NCBI RefSeq assembly: GCF_041468085.1
Contig: NZ_CP121017.1
Location: 2,669,676 to 2,733,675 of the forward strand
Origin: Tistrella mobilis
GTDB taxonomy: Bacteria > Pseudomonadota > Alphaproteobacteria > Tistrellales > Tistrellaceae
Reading direction: 5' to 3'
Length of the DNA: 64,000 nt
Both the position numbers and the translations under genes were made by a program. The notes beneath the pieces are model-generated. The model was not told where the DNA came from. It was given only the letters and a program-made list of their open reading frames with translations, and did not search any database. The first letter of the stretch is position 1; each line of letters begins with the position of its first letter. Positions 15,202 to 24,729 of the stretch are shown piece after piece.

Positions 15202-16394
15202 TGCGGGTTGCCCTCTACTGCCCTCTGAAGCATCCGGACCATCCGGTGCCGAGCGGCGACCGGCGGATGGCGCGCCAGATCCTGGCCGCGCTCCGCAAGG
15301 CCGGCCATCAGGCAGAGGTCGCCTGCCGCTTCGGCAGCCGCGACGGCCGCGGAGACCCCGCCCGGCAGGTGCGGATCGCGCGCACCGGCACCGCCCTCGG
15401 CCATGCTCTCGCCCGCCGCTACGCGCGTCGGCCCGCCGCTGCCGCCGCGCGCCCCGAAGCCTGGATCACCTATCACCTCTATCACAAGGCCCCCGACCAT
15501 CTGGGGCCGGTTGTCGCCGCGGCACTCGACATCCCCTATCTGGTGATCGAGGCATCGGATGCCCCGAAGCGCGCCACCGGCCCGTGGGAAACCGGCTTCC
15601 GCGCCGCCCGCCATGCGCTTGCCGCCGCCGATCTGGTGATGCCGATGACCCGGCTCGACGCCGTCTGCCTGGCGCGCCTGCTGCCGCCCGAGCGGCTTCG
15701 CCTGCTGCCGCCCTTTCTCGACGATATCGGCGTGTTTCAGGCCGCCCGCACCGGTCGCGATCAGGCCCGCGCCCGGCTTGCCGCCATGGCCGGGCTCGAT
15801 CCGGCACGGCCCTGGCTGCTCGCGGTCGGCATGATGCGGGCCGGCGACAAGCTCGACAGCTATCGCGTGATCGGCCGCATGCTCGCCGATCCGGCACTCG
15901 CCACCGCGCCGCTCCATCTGCTGGTCGCCGGTGACGGTCCCGCCAGGACCGATGTGATGGCGGCGCTTGAACCCGCAGGCGGCGGCCGGGTGCATTTCCT
16001 GGGGGCGCTTGCCCCCGCCCCCCTGGCCGCAGCGATGGCGGCATCCGATATCCTGGTCTGGCCGGCGGTGCGCGAAGCCTATGGCATGGCCCTGCTCGAA
16101 GCACAGGCGGCAGGGCTGCCGGTGGTCGCCGGCCGCACCGGCGGTGTGCCCGATGTGGTCGAAGACGGTGTGACCGGCCTTCTGGCGCCGCCCGAAGACG
16201 CTGCCGCCCTCGCCGCCCTCACCCGGCGGCTGATCGACGATCAGGGCACCCGCGCCCGGCTGGCCGCAGCGGCGGCCGGCCGGGCGTCGGCCCGCGATCT
16301 GGCCGCGGCCGCCGCGGCACTCGACGACGCCCTGCTGCGCGCCGCATGCAATCATGCGGCGCGGCGCCCCCGGTCCACGGAGGAGACGAGATGA
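15201..16394 (+). CDS. Glycosyltransferase family 4 protein
   Basis: A 397-residue GT-B enzyme whose ATG shares a base with the preceding stop (TGATG). The N-terminus has PSGDRRMARQILAALRKAGH, a donor/acceptor loop. The C-terminal domain has LHLLVAGDGPA and the site REAYGMALLEAQAAGLPVVAGRTGGVPDVV with E-X7-E. All motifs look intact. It is translationally coupled on both sides, so its product works in the same pathway as the flanking transferases. Confidence 0.88.
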   Translation: MRVALYCPLKHPDHPVPSGDRRMARQILAALRKAGHQAEVACRFGSRDGRGDPARQVRIARTGTALGHALARRYARRPAAAAARPEAWITYHLYHKAPDHLGPVVAAALDIPYLVIEASDAPKRATGPWETGFRAARHALAAADLVMPMTRLDAVCLARLLPPERLRLLPPFLDDIGVFQAARTGRDQARARLAAMAGLDPARPWLLAVGMMRAGDKLDSYRVIGRMLADPALATAPLHLLVAGDGPARTDVMAALEPAGGGRVHFLGALAPAPLAAAMAASDILVWPAVREAYGMALLEAQAAGLPVVAGRTGGVPDVVEDGVTGLLAPPEDAAALAALTRRLIDDQGTRARLAAAAAGRASARDLAAAAAALDDALLRAACNHAARRPRSTEETR

Positions 16395-17008
16395 CCGGAC
16401 CCGCCCGCCCGACCACCGGCGGTATCATCCTGGCCCTGATCCGCCATGGCCGCACCGACTGGAACGATCAGGGCCGCATGCAGGGCCGGCACGATCTGCC
16501 GCTCAACGATCGGGGCCGCGCCGAGGTGACCGGCTGGCAGGTGCCGGCGGCCATCGCCACCGCCTATGACTGGTACACCTCACCCCTCCTCCGGGCGCGC
16601 GAGACCGCAGCCCGCCTGGGGGCTCCGGGCGCCCGGGTGGCGCCCGAACTGGTCGAGATGGCCTGGGGCATCTGGGAAGGCCGGCGGCTGGAGGATCTGC
16701 GCCGCGAACAGCCCGACCACATGAGCCTGATGGAAGCCCGGGGCCTGGATTTCCGCCCGCCCGAGGGCGAAAGCCCGCGCGACGTCCAGCGCCGGCTGAA
16801 GCCCTGGCTTGCGGCCATCGGCACCAATGGCCGCAATGTCGTCGCCGTCACCCACAAGGGCGTGATCCGTGCGATCTATGCCGCCGCCACCGGCTGGCCG
16901 ATGCTGGGCAAGCCACCGGAAAAGCTCGCCCGCGACGCCGCCCATCTGTTCCGGGTGGACGAAACCGGCGCCGTCGCGGTGCATCACCTGAACCTGAAGC
17001 TCGCCTGA
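16391..17008 (+). CDS. Histidine phosphatase family protein
   Basis: A 205-residue phosphoglycerate-mutase-like phosphatase. The catalytic motif LIRHGRTDWN is at about residues 16-25. The acid/base Glu is expected in VEMAWGIWEGRR and the second His is in VAVTHKGVIRA. The start overlaps the upstream stop (ATGA). In a glycan cluster the substrate may be a sugar phosphate or a phosphorylated precursor, as with GmhB/CobC-like enzymes; this is inference from context. Confidence 0.88.
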   Translation: MTGPARPTTGGIILALIRHGRTDWNDQGRMQGRHDLPLNDRGRAEVTGWQVPAAIATAYDWYTSPLLRARETAARLGAPGARVAPELVEMAWGIWEGRRLEDLRREQPDHMSLMEARGLDFRPPEGESPRDVQRRLKPWLAAIGTNGRNVVAVTHKGVIRAIYAAATGWPMLGKPPEKLARDAAHLFRVDETGAVAVHHLNLKLA

Positions 17009-17022
17009 GGACGCCCGCCCCC

Positions 17023-18255
17023 ATGCCCGACACCCCCATGGTCGACGTCAGCCCCGCCACCACCAGCCGTACCGATCGCCCGCGCATCCTGCTCTATGTC
17101 CAGCACCTGCTCGGCATCGGCCATCAGAAGCGGGCGGCGACCCTGACCCGGGCGCTGGAGACGGCGGGCTTCGCGGTCACCTATGTCAGCGGCGGCTTTC
17201 CGGTGCGCGGGCTGGATACCGGACGGGCAGACTTCGTTCAGCTGCCGCCGACGCGGGCGGTGGACAAGTTCTTCAAGGTGCTGGTCGGCCCCGACGGACA
17301 GGTGGTCGACGATGCCTGGCGGGCCCGGCGCCGCGATCATCTGGTGGCGATCGTCGAGCGTCTGCGGCCGGTGGCCGTGATCACGGAACTCTTTCCTTTC
17401 GGCCGCCGCCAGCTGGCCTCCGAGATCGTGCCGATGGTCGAAGCGGCCCGCGCCCTTCCCCGCCCGGCGCTGATCGTCTCGTCGGTGCGCGACATCCTGG
17501 TCGAGCCGCCGAAGGAAGAGCGTCGCCGCGAGATGCTGGAACGCGCCCGGCGCTTCTACGATCTGGTCATGGTCCACGGCGATCCGGCGCTGGTGCCCTT
17601 CGAGCGCACTTTTCCGCTGATGGCCGAGGTCTCTGACCTCGTCCGCTATACCGGCTATGTGGTCGACCGGGCGCGCCAGAGCGCGCCCCCGCCCGGTGGA
17701 AGCGTTCAGGATGGCCGGGACGAGGTTCTGGTCTCGGCCGGCGGCGGGGCCGTCAGCGAGGCCCTGTTCCGCGCCGCCATCGCCGCCCGCGCCCTCGCCT
17801 CGCCAGCCCTGGCGCGCCGGCGCTGGCGGCTGCTGGTCGGCTGGAATCTGGCGGATCCCGTGCTCGACGATCTGCGCCAGGTGGCGGCAGAGGCCGACGC
17901 GGAGGGTTTCGTGGTGGAACGCGCGCGTCCCGATTTCGTCGCCATGCTGGGACGTGCTGCCCTTTCGATCTCTCAGGCGGGCTACAACACCCTGCTGGAG
18001 GTGATCGAGAACCGGGTGCCGGCAGTGGTCGTGCCCTATGCCGGCGGGCTTGAAACCGAACAGGGGCTGCGCGCCGGTCTGGTGGCGGAGCGCGGCCTGG
18101 TCGAGGTGGTCGACGAAGACGCGCTCACCGCCCGGGCACTGGCAGCCGCCGCCGATCGTGCCCTCGCGGCCGAACGGAACTGGCCACGGCTCGACATGGA
18201 CGGGGCTGCCGCGTCGGCACGGCTGCTGCACGACCGGCTGGCGGCCGGGGGTTAG
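17023..18255 (+). CDS. Glycosyltransferase (COG4671-like), paralogue of the 12588 gene
   Basis: A 410-residue predicted GT-B enzyme. N-terminal LLGIGHQKRAATLTRALETAGF parallels the GHLRRCREIA loop of the 12588 product. EVLVSAGGGAVSE and QAGYNTLLEVIENRVPAVVVPYAGGLETEQ form the donor-site region. It starts 15 bases after the phosphatase gene. Two members of this uncommon family in one operon suggest two related glycosyl transfers. Confidence 0.82.
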   Translation: MPDTPMVDVSPATTSRTDRPRILLYVQHLLGIGHQKRAATLTRALETAGFAVTYVSGGFPVRGLDTGRADFVQLPPTRAVDKFFKVLVGPDGQVVDDAWRARRRDHLVAIVERLRPVAVITELFPFGRRQLASEIVPMVEAARALPRPALIVSSVRDILVEPPKEERRREMLERARRFYDLVMVHGDPALVPFERTFPLMAEVSDLVRYTGYVVDRARQSAPPPGGSVQDGRDEVLVSAGGGAVSEALFRAAIAARALASPALARRRWRLLVGWNLADPVLDDLRQVAAEADAEGFVVERARPDFVAMLGRAALSISQAGYNTLLEVIENRVPAVVVPYAGGLETEQGLRAGLVAERGLVEVVDEDALTARALAAAADRALAAERNWPRLDMDGAAASARLLHDRLAAGG

Positions 18256-18261
18256 TGCCGG

Positions 18262-19032
18262 ATGGCTGCGGACCCCTGGGCCGATCTTACCGCCGAACTC
18301 GATGCCTGGGCCGCCGCCGGCCGGCAGGCGACGTTCTGGTGGCGCGATGACGATGCCGTCGCCCCCTCTCCCGCCCTCGACCGGCTGCTCGGACGCGTGA
18401 ATGCATACCGGGTGCCTCTGGCACTGGCGGTGATCCCGGCCGCCGCCGAACCCGCCCTAGCCGCCCGGCTGGCCGCTGCGCCCGCGGCGATCCGGGTGCT
18501 GGTCCATGGCTGGTCGCATGCCAACCATGCCCGCCCCGACAAGAAGAAATCCGAACTCGCCTGCGGCCGGCCGATGGTAGAGATGGCCGGCGATCTCGCC
18601 CGCGGGCATGCCCGTCTGGCGGATCTGTTCGGGCCTCGCCTGCTGCCGGTGCTCACCCCGCCCTGGAACCGGCTGCCGGTGCCGCTGATCAGGGAACTGC
18701 CCCTGATCGGCCTCGGCGGTCTCAGCCGGTTCAAGCCGCGCAAGGCCCGATGCCCGGCGCCCGGGGTGGTGGAGGTCAACACCCATATCGACCCGATCGA
18801 CTGGCGCGGCAATCGCGGCTTCATCGGCGAAGCCGTTGCTGTCGCCGCCATCACCGCACATCTCGCCGCCCGGCGCAGCGGTCACGCCGATGCACAGGAG
18901 CCCACCGGTCTGCTGACCCATCATCTTGTGCACGACCCGGCACTGGATGAATTTCTCGACCGGCTGATGGCATATTTCGCCGGCCATCCGGCGGTAATCT
19001 GGCCGGATCTGCCGACCATTTTCTCGCCCTGA
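18262..19032 (+). CDS. Polysaccharide-deacetylase-like (NodB-type) protein
   Basis: A 256-residue protein with the layout of a carbohydrate esterase 4 TIM barrel. TFWWRDDDAV provides the acidic metal/catalytic pair, VLVHGWSHANH the His-x3-His-like metal motif, and LTPPWNRLP corresponds to motif 3. A DxxH-like NTHIDPIDW follows. It has no signal peptide, so it would deacetylate a cytoplasmic or lipid-linked sugar. It starts 6 bases after the previous gene and closes the cluster. Function as a deacetylase is likely but not proven. Confidence 0.75.
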   Translation: MAADPWADLTAELDAWAAAGRQATFWWRDDDAVAPSPALDRLLGRVNAYRVPLALAVIPAAAEPALAARLAAAPAAIRVLVHGWSHANHARPDKKKSELACGRPMVEMAGDLARGHARLADLFGPRLLPVLTPPWNRLPVPLIRELPLIGLGGLSRFKPRKARCPAPGVVEVNTHIDPIDWRGNRGFIGEAVAVAAITAHLAARRSGHADAQEPTGLLTHHLVHDPALDEFLDRLMAYFAGHPAVIWPDLPTIFSP

Positions 19033-19212
19033 TCCCTGGCATCGCGGCGCAACATGTCGATGCTCGTCCACATCGGCGCAGAACGGCTTGCAAGGCGCGG
19101 GGGGCAACGGGCATCCTATCGACGGCGCGACATGGGGATCGCGCAACGCCGAGGATGATCCGGACCGGTGACCTTTTCCACGACGTCGCTCCCGACCACG
19201 CCGGAGACTGCC

Positions 19213-19749
19213 ATGGACCTGACCGGCAGGCCCGTGCCGGCACGCCCGACGGCTGCGGCCCTGCCGCGGTTGCGTCATCGGCCGCCCCCCCTGATCGCCG
19301 ATCTTGCCCGCGCGGCCGCCGGCGGCGCAGTGATCGCCCTGCCGCTGCTGGTCGTCGACGGCATGAACGGCGTGCTGCGGTTGATACTGATCGCCCTGGT
19401 GATGCTGTTCGCGAGCTTCGCGGTTCAGCGTGGGCTCAAGCTTGCCGAAAGCTGGACGGCAGATGGCCATCTCATCATCCGCCAGACCGCCTTCGGTCGG
19501 AACCGGCTGGATCTCGCCCGCCTCAGGACCTTCCGGCTGGAACATTTCGCCCCCCGCAAGGGTGCCGGCTGGTTCCGCCTGCGTCTGATCGACGACAGCG
19601 GCGTGCGGCTTGCCGCCGAAGACACGCTGGAAGACTTCCATCGCCTCGTTGCCCTGGCGCTCACCGCGGCCGAGTCCCGCGCCCTGCCGCTCGATGACGT
19701 GACCACCCACAACCTGGCAGCGCTCGGCCTCGCCCGGGGGATCGCATGA
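19213..19749 (+). CDS. Small membrane protein, bacterial-PH-like (hypothetical)
   Basis: 178 residues from ATG 19213 (ATG 19168 would add 15). Two adjacent hydrophobic segments (about 33-75) are followed by a compact beta-rich region beginning ESWTADGHLIIRQ, reminiscent of membrane-anchored bacterial PH (YdbT-like) domains. The stop overlaps the start of the ABC ATPase gene (ATGA), so it is co-translated with the peptide importer, though no known role links them. Assignment is tentative. Confidence 0.6.
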   Translation: MDLTGRPVPARPTAAALPRLRHRPPPLIADLARAAAGGAVIALPLLVVDGMNGVLRLILIALVMLFASFAVQRGLKLAESWTADGHLIIRQTAFGRNRLDLARLRTFRLEHFAPRKGAGWFRLRLIDDSGVRLAAEDTLEDFHRLVALALTAAESRALPLDDVTTHNLAALGLARGIA

Positions 19750-21665
19750 GCGGGCGGCGCCATGCGTGGCCGCAGCCGCGGCCACTGCTGTCGGTGCGCG
19801 ATCTGGTCGTGCGCTTCCATCTGCCCGAAGGGCCGCTGACGGCGGTCGACGGCGTGTCCTTCACCATCCATCCGGGCCGGATCACTGCCCTGGTCGGCGA
19901 AAGCGGCTCGGGCAAAAGCGTGCTGACCCAGGCGGTGATGGGCCTGCTGCCCTCGCTTGCCCGGATTGAGGGCGGGGCCGCGGTGTTCACCGATCCGCTC
20001 GACGGCCAGGCCACCGACCTTGCAACGCTCGCCCCCACCGGCCGGACGATGCGCCGGATCCGGGGCGGGCGCATCGGCATGATCTTTCAAGAGCCGATGA
20101 GCGCATTGTCGCCGCTACACACGCTCGGCGACCAGATCACCGAGGCGGTGCGGCTTCATCTGAACGAAGATGCCGCAGCGGCACGCGACATCGCCGCCGA
20201 CATGCTGCACAAGGTGGGCTTCCCGAACCCGAAAGCCGCCCTCGACCGCTACCCGTTCGAACTGTCGGGCGGCCTGCGTCAGCGCGGCGTGATCGCCATG
20301 GCGCTTGCCGCCCGCCCGGCCCTGGTCATCGCCGACGAGCCGACCACCGCGCTCGACGTCACGCTTCAGGCCCAGATCCTGAAACTGCTCCGCGACCTTC
20401 AGGACGAGCTGGGCATGGGCGTGCTGCTGATCACCCATGATCTGGGCGTGGTCGCAAGCCTGGCCGACGACATGGTCGTGCTCTATCGCGGCAAGGTGAT
20501 GGAGGCAGGCCCGGCGGCCGCGCTTATCCGCAAGCCGGAACATCCCTATCTTAAGGCCCTGCTTGGTGCCGTGCCGCGGATCGGCATGGAGCGGTCGGAG
20601 CGCCTGGTACCGCTGCGCGAAATCGCGCTGGATCCCCGCCTTGCGGTGGATGTCGTCGGCCGTCAGGGCACCGGCCCCAGGGCGGCGGCGGGCACGCCTC
20701 TGCTCGCGGTCGAAGGGTTGACCAAGCGCTTCACCAGCCGCGGCACCGGGCTCTTCGCCCGCGGCGGCGGCACCAGCGTGACGGCGGTCGACCATGTCTC
20801 CTTCACCGTCGGCCGCGGCGAAAGCGTCGGCCTGGTCGGCGAAAGCGGCTGCGGCAAGACCACCACCTCGCGCATGCTGCTGGGTGCGATCCGCGCCGAT
20901 GAAGGCCGGATCCTGTTTCAGGGTGATCACGACGCCGCCCCCACCGACCTCGCCGCCCTCGACGAGGGCGGCTGGATTCCGTTCCGCAAGCGGCTGCAAT
21001 ACGTTTTCCAGGACCCGTTCCATTCGCTGAACCCGCGGATGACCGTGTTCGACATCATCGCCGAGCCGCTGGAAATCCACGGCATCGGCACCGCGAAGGA
21101 ACGTGCCGACCGGGTGAAGGCGCTGATGAAGATGGTGGGGCTTGATGTCCGCCATCTCCGCCGCTATCCGCACAGCTTCTCGGGCGGTCAGAGGCAGCGC
21201 ATCGGCATTGCCCGCTCGCTGGCCCTGGGCCCCGAACTGCTGATCCTGGACGAGCCGGTCTCGGCGCTCGACGTTTCGGTCCAGGCGCAGGTGTTGAACC
21301 TGCTCAAGGATCTGCAGGATGTGCTGGGCCTCGGCTATCTGTTCATCTCCCACAATCTGGCCGTGGTCGACTACATGTGCGACCGCATCCTGGTGATGTG
21401 TGCCGGCCGGATCGTCGAGAGCGCGCCGCGCGAACGACTGTTCGAGGATGCCCGCCATCCCTACACCAAGGCGCTGATCGCCGCGGTGCCCGAGGCCGAT
21501 CCCGACCGGCCGCTCGATTTCGCGGCGCTGATGGATGGCCGCGCCTCGGATCCGTCTGCATGGCCCGAGCCCTGGCGGCTGGTGCCGGACGGGCCCTCGG
21601 TGATGGAAGAGGTGACGCCGGGCCATTTCGTCCGGGTGGCGGCAAGCGCGGAGGCCGCGGCATGA
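19746..21665 (+). CDS. Fused dual-ATPase of an oligopeptide-type ABC importer (OppDF/YejF-like)
   Basis: A 639-residue protein with two complete ABC ATPase domains. Domain 1 has Walker A GESGSGKS (51-58), signature LSGGLRQRG and Walker [14 protein letters not shown]. Domain 2 has GESGCGKTT, signature [12 protein letters not shown] and [12 protein letters not shown]. The HPYTKAL stretch near the end is the oligopeptide-transporter C-terminal signature. Fusion of the two ATPases is as in YejF. It is the first subunit gene of the importer, followed by binding protein and two permeases. Confidence 0.93.
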   Translation: MSGRRHAWPQPRPLLSVRDLVVRFHLPEGPLTAVDGVSFTIHPGRITALVGESGSGKSVLTQAVMGLLPSLARIEGGAAVFTDPLDGQATDLATLAPTGRTMRRIRGGRIGMIFQEPMSALSPLHTLGDQITEAVRLHLNEDAAAARDIAADMLHKVGFPNPKAALDRYPFELSGGLRQRGVIAMALAARPALVIADEPTTALDVTLQAQILKLLRDLQDELGMGVLLITHDLGVVASLADDMVVLYRGKVMEAGPAAALIRKPEHPYLKALLGAVPRIGMERSERLVPLREIALDPRLAVDVVGRQGTGPRAAAGTPLLAVEGLTKRFTSRGTGLFARGGGTSVTAVDHVSFTVGRGESVGLVGESGCGKTTTSRMLLGAIRADEGRILFQGDHDAAPTDLAALDEGGWIPFRKRLQYVFQDPFHSLNPRMTVFDIIAEPLEIHGIGTAKERADRVKALMKMVGLDVRHLRRYPHSFSGGQRQRIGIARSLALGPELLILDEPVSALDVSVQAQVLNLLKDLQDVLGLGYLFISHNLAVVDYMCDRILVMCAGRIVESAPRERLFEDARHPYTKALIAAVPEADPDRPLDFAALMDGRASDPSAWPEPWRLVPDGPSVMEEVTPGHFVRVAASAEAAA

Positions 21666-23632
21666 TCCGCCTCGCCGCCATCCTGGTCGCCGCCCTGCTT
21701 GCCGGGGCTGCGCCTGCCACCGCATCGAACGGCGGCGATGACGGGCGTGCGATGGGCAGCATCATCGAGATGATGATCGCGCCCAGCGCCCCCATGCCGG
21801 ACCGGCTGATCGAACCGCCGGTGCTTGAACGGCAGGTGGCCGAGGGCAAACTGCCGCCGATGGCCGAGCGTCTGCCGACGGTGCCGGCCGTCGATGATGT
21901 CGTCGGCCCCGATCTCAGCCCCGGCCGCTATGGCGGCAGCTGGACGATGCTGGTCGGCCGGCCCAAGGATGTGCGCATGGCCATGGTCTACGGCTATGCC
22001 CGGCTGGTCCGCTACACCCGCGACTTCTCGTTCGAAGCCGATATCCTGAAGGAGATGGATGTCGAGGACGGGCGGATCTTCACCCTGCATCTGCGCCCCG
22101 GCCATCGCTGGTCCGATGGCGAACCCTTTACGGCCGACGACTTCCGCTACTATTGGGAAGACGTGGTCAACAACAGCAATCTGTACCCGGCAGGCCCGCC
22201 GCGCGAGCTTCTGGTGGATGGCGAGTTGCCGCGCTTCACCGTGATCGACGCAACCACGGTGCGCTACGAATGGTCGAAGCCCAACCCTCGGCTGCTGCCA
22301 GCAATTGCAGGGCCGCTGCCGCTGACCCTCTACCGGCCGGCCCATTACCTGCGCCAGTTCCACGAGCGCTACGCCGACCCGGAAAAGCTTGCCGCGATGA
22401 TCGAAAAGCGCAAGCAGTCGAGCTGGGCGGCGCTGCACAACCGCATGGACACGGCGACCGATTTCAGCAATCCGGATTTCCCGACCCTGCAGCCCTGGCG
22501 GCTGGTGACGGCGCCGCCGGCCGTCCGGTTCCTGGTCGAGCGCAACCCCTATTACCATCGCATCGACCTGAACGGCCACCAGCTGCCCTATCTCGACCAG
22601 ATCGCGATCGACATCGTCGACGGAAAGCTGATCTCGGCACGCGCCGGCACCGGCGATGCCCTGCTCCAGGCGCGCGGGCTCGATTTCACCGACTACACTT
22701 TCCTTAAGGCCGGCGAGACGCGCTCCGACTATAAGGTCACACTGTGGCGTACCGGGCGCGGCGCCCATCTGGCGCTCTACCCCAATCTCAATGCCCGCGA
22801 TCCGGGCTGGCGGGCGCTGTTTCGCGATGCGCGCTTTCGCCGGGCGCTGTCCATGGGCGTCGACCGGCACGAGATCGACGCCGTGCTCTATTACGGCCTG
22901 ACCATCGGTGGCGGCAACAGTGTGCTCGACGAAAGCCCGCTGTCGCGCCCTGGCTACCGGAAGGTCTGGGCCAATCACGATGTCGACCGGGCCAACAAGC
23001 TGCTCGACGATATGGGTCTCGACAAGCGCAACGAGCGCGGCATCCGGCTGATGCCCGATGGCCGGCCGCTGGAGCTGGTGATCGAGACTGCGGGCGAGAG
23101 CACCGAGCAGATGGACGTGCTGGAACTGCTCCACGACCAGTGGCTGCAGCTCGGCGTCAAGATCTATGCCCGGCCGATGCAGCGCGACCTGTTCCGCAAC
23201 CGGATCTTCGCCGGCGACACGCTGATGAGCGTCTGGTTCGGGCTGGAAGCCGGCCTTGCGACCGCCGAGACCGACCCGTGGGAACTGGCGCCGGTCAGCC
23301 AGCAATCGCTGCAATGGCCGAAATGGGGCCAGTATTTCGAGACCGGCGGCCGTTCGGGCGAGGCACCCGATATCGACAAGGCTGAACAGCTGCTGGCGCT
23401 CTACAAGGCCTGGACGGTGGCACCCTCCTCGGCGGATCGCGCACGGATCTGGCGGGAGATGCTCGCGATCAATGCCGATCAGGTCTACACCATCTCGCTG
23501 GTGGCAGGCGTGTTGCAGCCGGTCGTCGCCAACCGGCGGCTGCGCAACCTGCCCGACCGCGGGCTCTACAACTGGGATCCGGGTGCGCATTTCGGCCTCT
23601 ACCGGCCGGAACGCTTCTGGCTCGACGACTGA
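21662..23632 (+). CDS. Oligopeptide-type periplasmic substrate-binding protein (SBP_bac_5)
   Basis: A 656-residue family-5 solute-binding protein with a signal peptide (LAAILVAALLAGAAPATA). The family signature region RYGGSWTML...FTLHLRPGHRWSDGEPFTADDFRYYWED is intact. The start overlaps the ATPase stop (ATGA). The length (over 600) is nearer to YejA-like and other large binding proteins than to DppA. It captures the ligand, probably a peptide or peptide-like compound. A hairpin follows in the gap before the permease genes. Confidence 0.9.
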   Translation: MIRLAAILVAALLAGAAPATASNGGDDGRAMGSIIEMMIAPSAPMPDRLIEPPVLERQVAEGKLPPMAERLPTVPAVDDVVGPDLSPGRYGGSWTMLVGRPKDVRMAMVYGYARLVRYTRDFSFEADILKEMDVEDGRIFTLHLRPGHRWSDGEPFTADDFRYYWEDVVNNSNLYPAGPPRELLVDGELPRFTVIDATTVRYEWSKPNPRLLPAIAGPLPLTLYRPAHYLRQFHERYADPEKLAAMIEKRKQSSWAALHNRMDTATDFSNPDFPTLQPWRLVTAPPAVRFLVERNPYYHRIDLNGHQLPYLDQIAIDIVDGKLISARAGTGDALLQARGLDFTDYTFLKAGETRSDYKVTLWRTGRGAHLALYPNLNARDPGWRALFRDARFRRALSMGVDRHEIDAVLYYGLTIGGGNSVLDESPLSRPGYRKVWANHDVDRANKLLDDMGLDKRNERGIRLMPDGRPLELVIETAGESTEQMDVLELLHDQWLQLGVKIYARPMQRDLFRNRIFAGDTLMSVWFGLEAGLATAETDPWELAPVSQQSLQWPKWGQYFETGGRSGEAPDIDKAEQLLALYKAWTVAPSSADRARIWREMLAINADQVYTISLVAGVLQPVVANRRLRNLPDRGLYNWDPGAHFGLYRPERFWLDD

Positions 23633-23660
23633 CAGGCGCCCGAGAACCGATCGGGCTGAA

Positions 23661-23707
23661 GATCCGCCGCGACAGCTGAGGGGCACCACAGAACCCCGCG
23701 GCGGATC
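23661..23707 (+). other. Intercistronic hairpin after the binding-protein gene
   Basis: GATCCGCCGC (23661-23670) pairs perfectly with GCGGCGGATC (23698-23707), with an inner GGGG/CCCC stem. No U-run follows and the permease ribosome-binding region begins right after, so it probably stabilises or attenuates rather than ends the transcript. Confidence 0.6.
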
Positions 23708-23730
23708 CAGGAGGGGGAGCAAGGCAGGCG

Positions 23731-24729
23731 ATGTTCGCCTACATCGCGCGGCGGTTGCTGATGATGATTCCGACGCTGATCCTGATCAGCATCCTGGTCT
23801 TCGTCATCATCCAGCTGCCGCCCGGCGACTATCTGACGACCCAGCTTGCCGAGCTGGCGGCCCAAGGTGAGGCGGCCAGCCAGGCGAAGATCGAGTTTCT
23901 GCGCGCAGAATACGGGCTCGACCTGCCGCTCTGGGAACAGTACCTCCGCTGGGCTTCGGGCCTGCTGGTCGGCGATCTCGGCTATTCCTTCGAGTATCAG
24001 CTGCCGGTGGCGGAAGTGGTGGGCGATCGCCTCTGGCTGACGATGCTGGTGTCGTTTGCAACCATCATCTTCTCCTATGCCGTCGCCTTCCCGATCGGCA
24101 TCTACGGCGCCATCCGCCAGTACAGCGCGCTTGACCATGGCCTCACCTTCATCGGCTTCCTGGGCCTCGCCACGCCCAATTTCCTCCTCGCCCTGGTCCT
24201 GCTCTACCTGTCGAACATCTGGTTCGGCACCTCGATCGGCGGGCTGATGGATCCGGAATATCTCGACCAGCCGCTGAGTTGGGCCAAATTCCTCTCGGTG
24301 ATGGAACATCTCTGGGTGCCGGTGGTGGTGATCGGCACCTCGAACACTGCCGGCATGATCCGCCGGCTGCGGGCCAATCTGCTCGACGAACTGCGCAAGC
24401 AATACGTCACCACCGCCCGCGCCAAGGGTCTGCACCCGGCAAAGATCCTGGTGAAATATCCGCTGCGCATGGCGCTGAACCCGTTCATCGCCGATCTGGG
24501 CAATGTGCTGCCGCAGGTGGTGTCGGGCGCGGCCATCGTCTCGGTGGTGCTGTCGCTGCCGACCACGGGGCCGATGCTGCTGCGCGCCCTGCAGACGCAG
24601 GACATGTATCTGGCCGGGTCCTTCCTCATGTTCATGGCATTGCTGACGGTGATCGGCGTGCTGGTGTCGGATCTGCTGCTCGCCCTGCTCGATCCGCGTA
24701 TCCGCCTCGACGGAGGACGTTCGCGATGA
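23731..24729 (+). CDS. Oligopeptide-type ABC permease (OppB/DppB family)
   Basis: A 332-residue permease with N-terminal MFAYIARRLLMMIPTLILISILVF, the typical first membrane segment and arginine pair of OppB proteins. The EAA loop reads YVTTARAKGLHPAKILVKYPLRMALNP. About six membrane segments are visible. It forms half of the inner-membrane channel with the next gene, whose ATG overlaps its stop. Confidence 0.93.
   Translation: MFAYIARRLLMMIPTLILISILVFVIIQLPPGDYLTTQLAELAAQGEAASQAKIEFLRAEYGLDLPLWEQYLRWASGLLVGDLGYSFEYQLPVAEVVGDRLWLTMLVSFATIIFSYAVAFPIGIYGAIRQYSALDHGLTFIGFLGLATPNFLLALVLLYLSNIWFGTSIGGLMDPEYLDQPLSWAKFLSVMEHLWVPVVVIGTSNTAGMIRRLRANLLDELRKQYVTTARAKGLHPAKILVKYPLRMALNPFIADLGNVLPQVVSGAAIVSVVLSLPTTGPMLLRALQTQDMYLAGSFLMFMALLTVIGVLVSDLLLALLDPRIRLDGGRSR

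Noticed and set aside
20115-23722. Long minus-strand open frames opposite the peptide importer genes
   Set aside because: They mirror codon structure of the importer ATPase and binding protein and show no motifs of their own.
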